From assembly GCA_049487715.1 (NCBI GenBank), contig CP150572.1, forward strand, positions 434,001 through 498,000: 64,000 bases of DNA, given 5' to 3'. Made by a program: the position numbers and the translations under genes. The notes beneath the pieces were generated by a model. The model searched no databases and had not been told where the DNA came from. It was given only the letters and a program-made list of their open reading frames with translations. Of this stretch, positions 63,000 to 64,000 are shown piece by piece; position 1 is the first letter of the stretch, and every line of letters begins with the position of its first letter. The DNA is from Pycnococcus provasolii. Taxonomy: Eukaryota > Chlorophyta > Pseudoscourfieldiophyceae > Pseudoscourfieldiales.

Positions 63000-64000
63000 T
63001 TACACAGTACAGCTTATGGGAAAGCCGTACACGACGGGCGCGGCGCCAGTCAGGTAACGCAGCTTGCACGCCGCACGAGCGGGACCCAAAGCCGCGCCAA
63101 GATCGGAACCACCTTTCTTGTCTTGCTTTCCACCACCTTTCTTCTTCTTGCTCTCCTCGCGCAATCCAATCAGGTCGAAAAATTCCAGCGCAAAGCGGTC
63201 GACGTCGCCGTCCGTGATGTCCCACAGGCAACCAACGACCGCAGGTGCGCCACCCGCGACGTACGCCAGTGGACCACCGCCAGCCTCGTAGCGGCCGCCA
63301 CCACCGACGAGCTTCGCCGAACTGCATCCCATCAATACGGACGATGCGCAAGAGGACAGCGAGCGTACGGCGCGCGCGCCGCCAAAGTACTTCTGACCGC
63401 CGCCGTGACCCACGTAAACGAACAGGTCGCGGGACGTAAGCGCCTCCGTCGCTGCCGAGGCGCTGGGAGGTGCTCCCATGCACCCGTCCCATCCTTCGAA
63501 GAGCTTCGCAAAGCGCGCCTGCGTGTCCATGAGATCGCCGTCGGGATTCAGAAGGTAGTACGACGAAGACACGCTTGCCTCGCGAGGTGAGCATCCCATC
63601 AGCGAGCTTGCGTTCACGGACGAGATGCGATACGCCGACATCTTGCCGCATAGCCTTGGCAGCGACTCGAGCGGAACCTCGCTAAGCGGCATGCCCAGGA
63701 CAAGGCACGTCGTCGTTGCCGTCGACGACGGCACGGGATCAACGCCCCCAAGGGCCATCAGCTCGTCCGCAAGGCTTGCCGCCTCCACGTGGCTTGCGCC
63801 GGAGAGCGAACGGAGGGCTGCCACCACCTCACCACGTTCGGTGGCATCGTGAGCAATCGCATCCGCCAGCAGCGAAAGTGCGGCGCGTGCGAGAGCCGGC
63901 GATGCATGTGCCGGTGCATCCGCACGCGCTGCATCCACAAGATCGTCCGCGATGCGTGCAAGTGAAGCGCCACCACCACCACCACGACCTCCAAGGAGCA
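63000..64000 (-). CDS. ESP1: separase (peptidase C50), catalytic C-terminal part, partial at right edge
   Basis: The frame is open to the window edge; the start of the gene lies outside. The caspase-fold protease is identified by its dyad: His in FVYVGHGGGQKYFGG and Cys in SSVLMGCSSAKLV. Surrounding family segments are YYLLNPDGDLMDTQARFAKL, PLAYVAGGAPAVVGCLWDIT and DGDVDRFALEFFD. It cleaves the cohesin kleisin to release sister chromatids at anaphase. A Lys/Gly-rich insert (EESKKKKGGGKQDKKGG) lies near the end, and the tail VVYGFPISCTV closes the fold. The apparent ATG-less start within the window is not meaningful, as the frame continues upstream. Confidence 0.93.
   Translation of the reverse strand, partial: LLGGRGGGGGASLARIADDLVDAARADAPAHASPALARAALSLLADAIAHDATERGEVVAALRSLSGASHVEAASLADELMALGGVDPVPSSTATTTCLVLGMPLSEVPLESLPRLCGKMSAYRISSVNASSLMGCSPREASVSSSYYLLNPDGDLMDTQARFAKLFEGWDGCMGAPPSASAATEALTSRDLFVYVGHGGGQKYFGGARAVRSLSSCASSVLMGCSSAKLVGGGGRYEAGGGPLAYVAGGAPAVVGCLWDITDGDVDRFALEFFDLIGLREESKKKKGGGKQDKKGGSDLGAALGPARAACKLRYLTGAAPVVYGFPISCTV

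Noticed and set aside
62818-63651. A 277-codon minus-strand frame overlapping separase
   Set aside because: Arg/Trp-rich shadow of the separase coding strand in another frame.

Overview
This window looks like nuclear DNA of a small photosynthetic eukaryote, most plausibly a green alga of the prasinophyte grade. Reasons: genes lie singly on both strands with short spacers; most coding regions are long and uninterrupted (one clear GT-AG intron, 542-622); there are plastid-type proteins (plastid terminal oxidase, an LPA2-like thylakoid protein, a DUF1279 protein with a transit-like N-terminus, a bestrophin of the thylakoid-channel type); the cullin is closest in motifs to plant CUL1; and TTAGGG/CCCTAA arrays sit between genes. 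There are no operons, and I saw no CRISPR array, rRNA or convincing tRNA. The species assignment is inference.

Layout. 1-8 kb: the 5' half of a Cys-loop-receptor-like gene leaving the left edge (-), then a roughly 2,100-residue coiled-coil/EF-hand protein (+). 8-16 kb: a UBE3D-type E3 ligase (-), a partial RPA1 (-), a small DUF7726-like protein (+) and an ABCG half-transporter with a Cys-rich lumenal domain (-). 16-23 kb: a SET-domain methyltransferase (-) and a very GC-rich, Ala-rich gene (+) ending in a TerD-like domain. 23-34 kb: CUL1 (+), PTOX (-), ribosomal protein eL20 (-), an mTERF protein (+), bestrophin (-) and a PIN-like/AEC carrier (-). 36-44 kb: DPH2 (+), a type I membrane protein with UIM-like and SAM segments (-), ribosomal protein uL4 (+) and peptide:N-glycanase (+). 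45-53 kb: an OSCA/CSC1 channel (+), a tiny Cys-rich ORF (-), the DUF1279 protein (+), RUVBL2/Reptin (-) and a TylF-like methyltransferase (+). 53-64 kb: a YjjX-type NTPase (-), a lipoate-ligase-like protein (+), a GST (+), a RAD21/REC8 kleisin (+), the LPA2-like protein (+), a DUF952 protein (-) and the catalytic end of separase (-), which leaves the right edge.

Functional links are loose, as expected for a eukaryotic chromosome. The clearest is a cohesin kleisin and separase, the protease that cleaves kleisins, less than 4 kb apart. Several genes serve translation or protein quality control (uL4, eL20, DPH2, PNGase, CUL1, UBE3D).

Three features deserve attention. (1) The GC-rich TerD-domain gene looks unlike everything around it and resembles bacterial stress-protein families. 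(2) A perfect nested inverted-repeat cluster at 51312-51422 can fold as a cloverleaf-like structure. (3) At least five one-base frame breaks interrupt otherwise well conserved genes, several at homopolymers; these look more like assembly indels than pseudogenes, and they matter to anyone using predicted proteins from this sequence.
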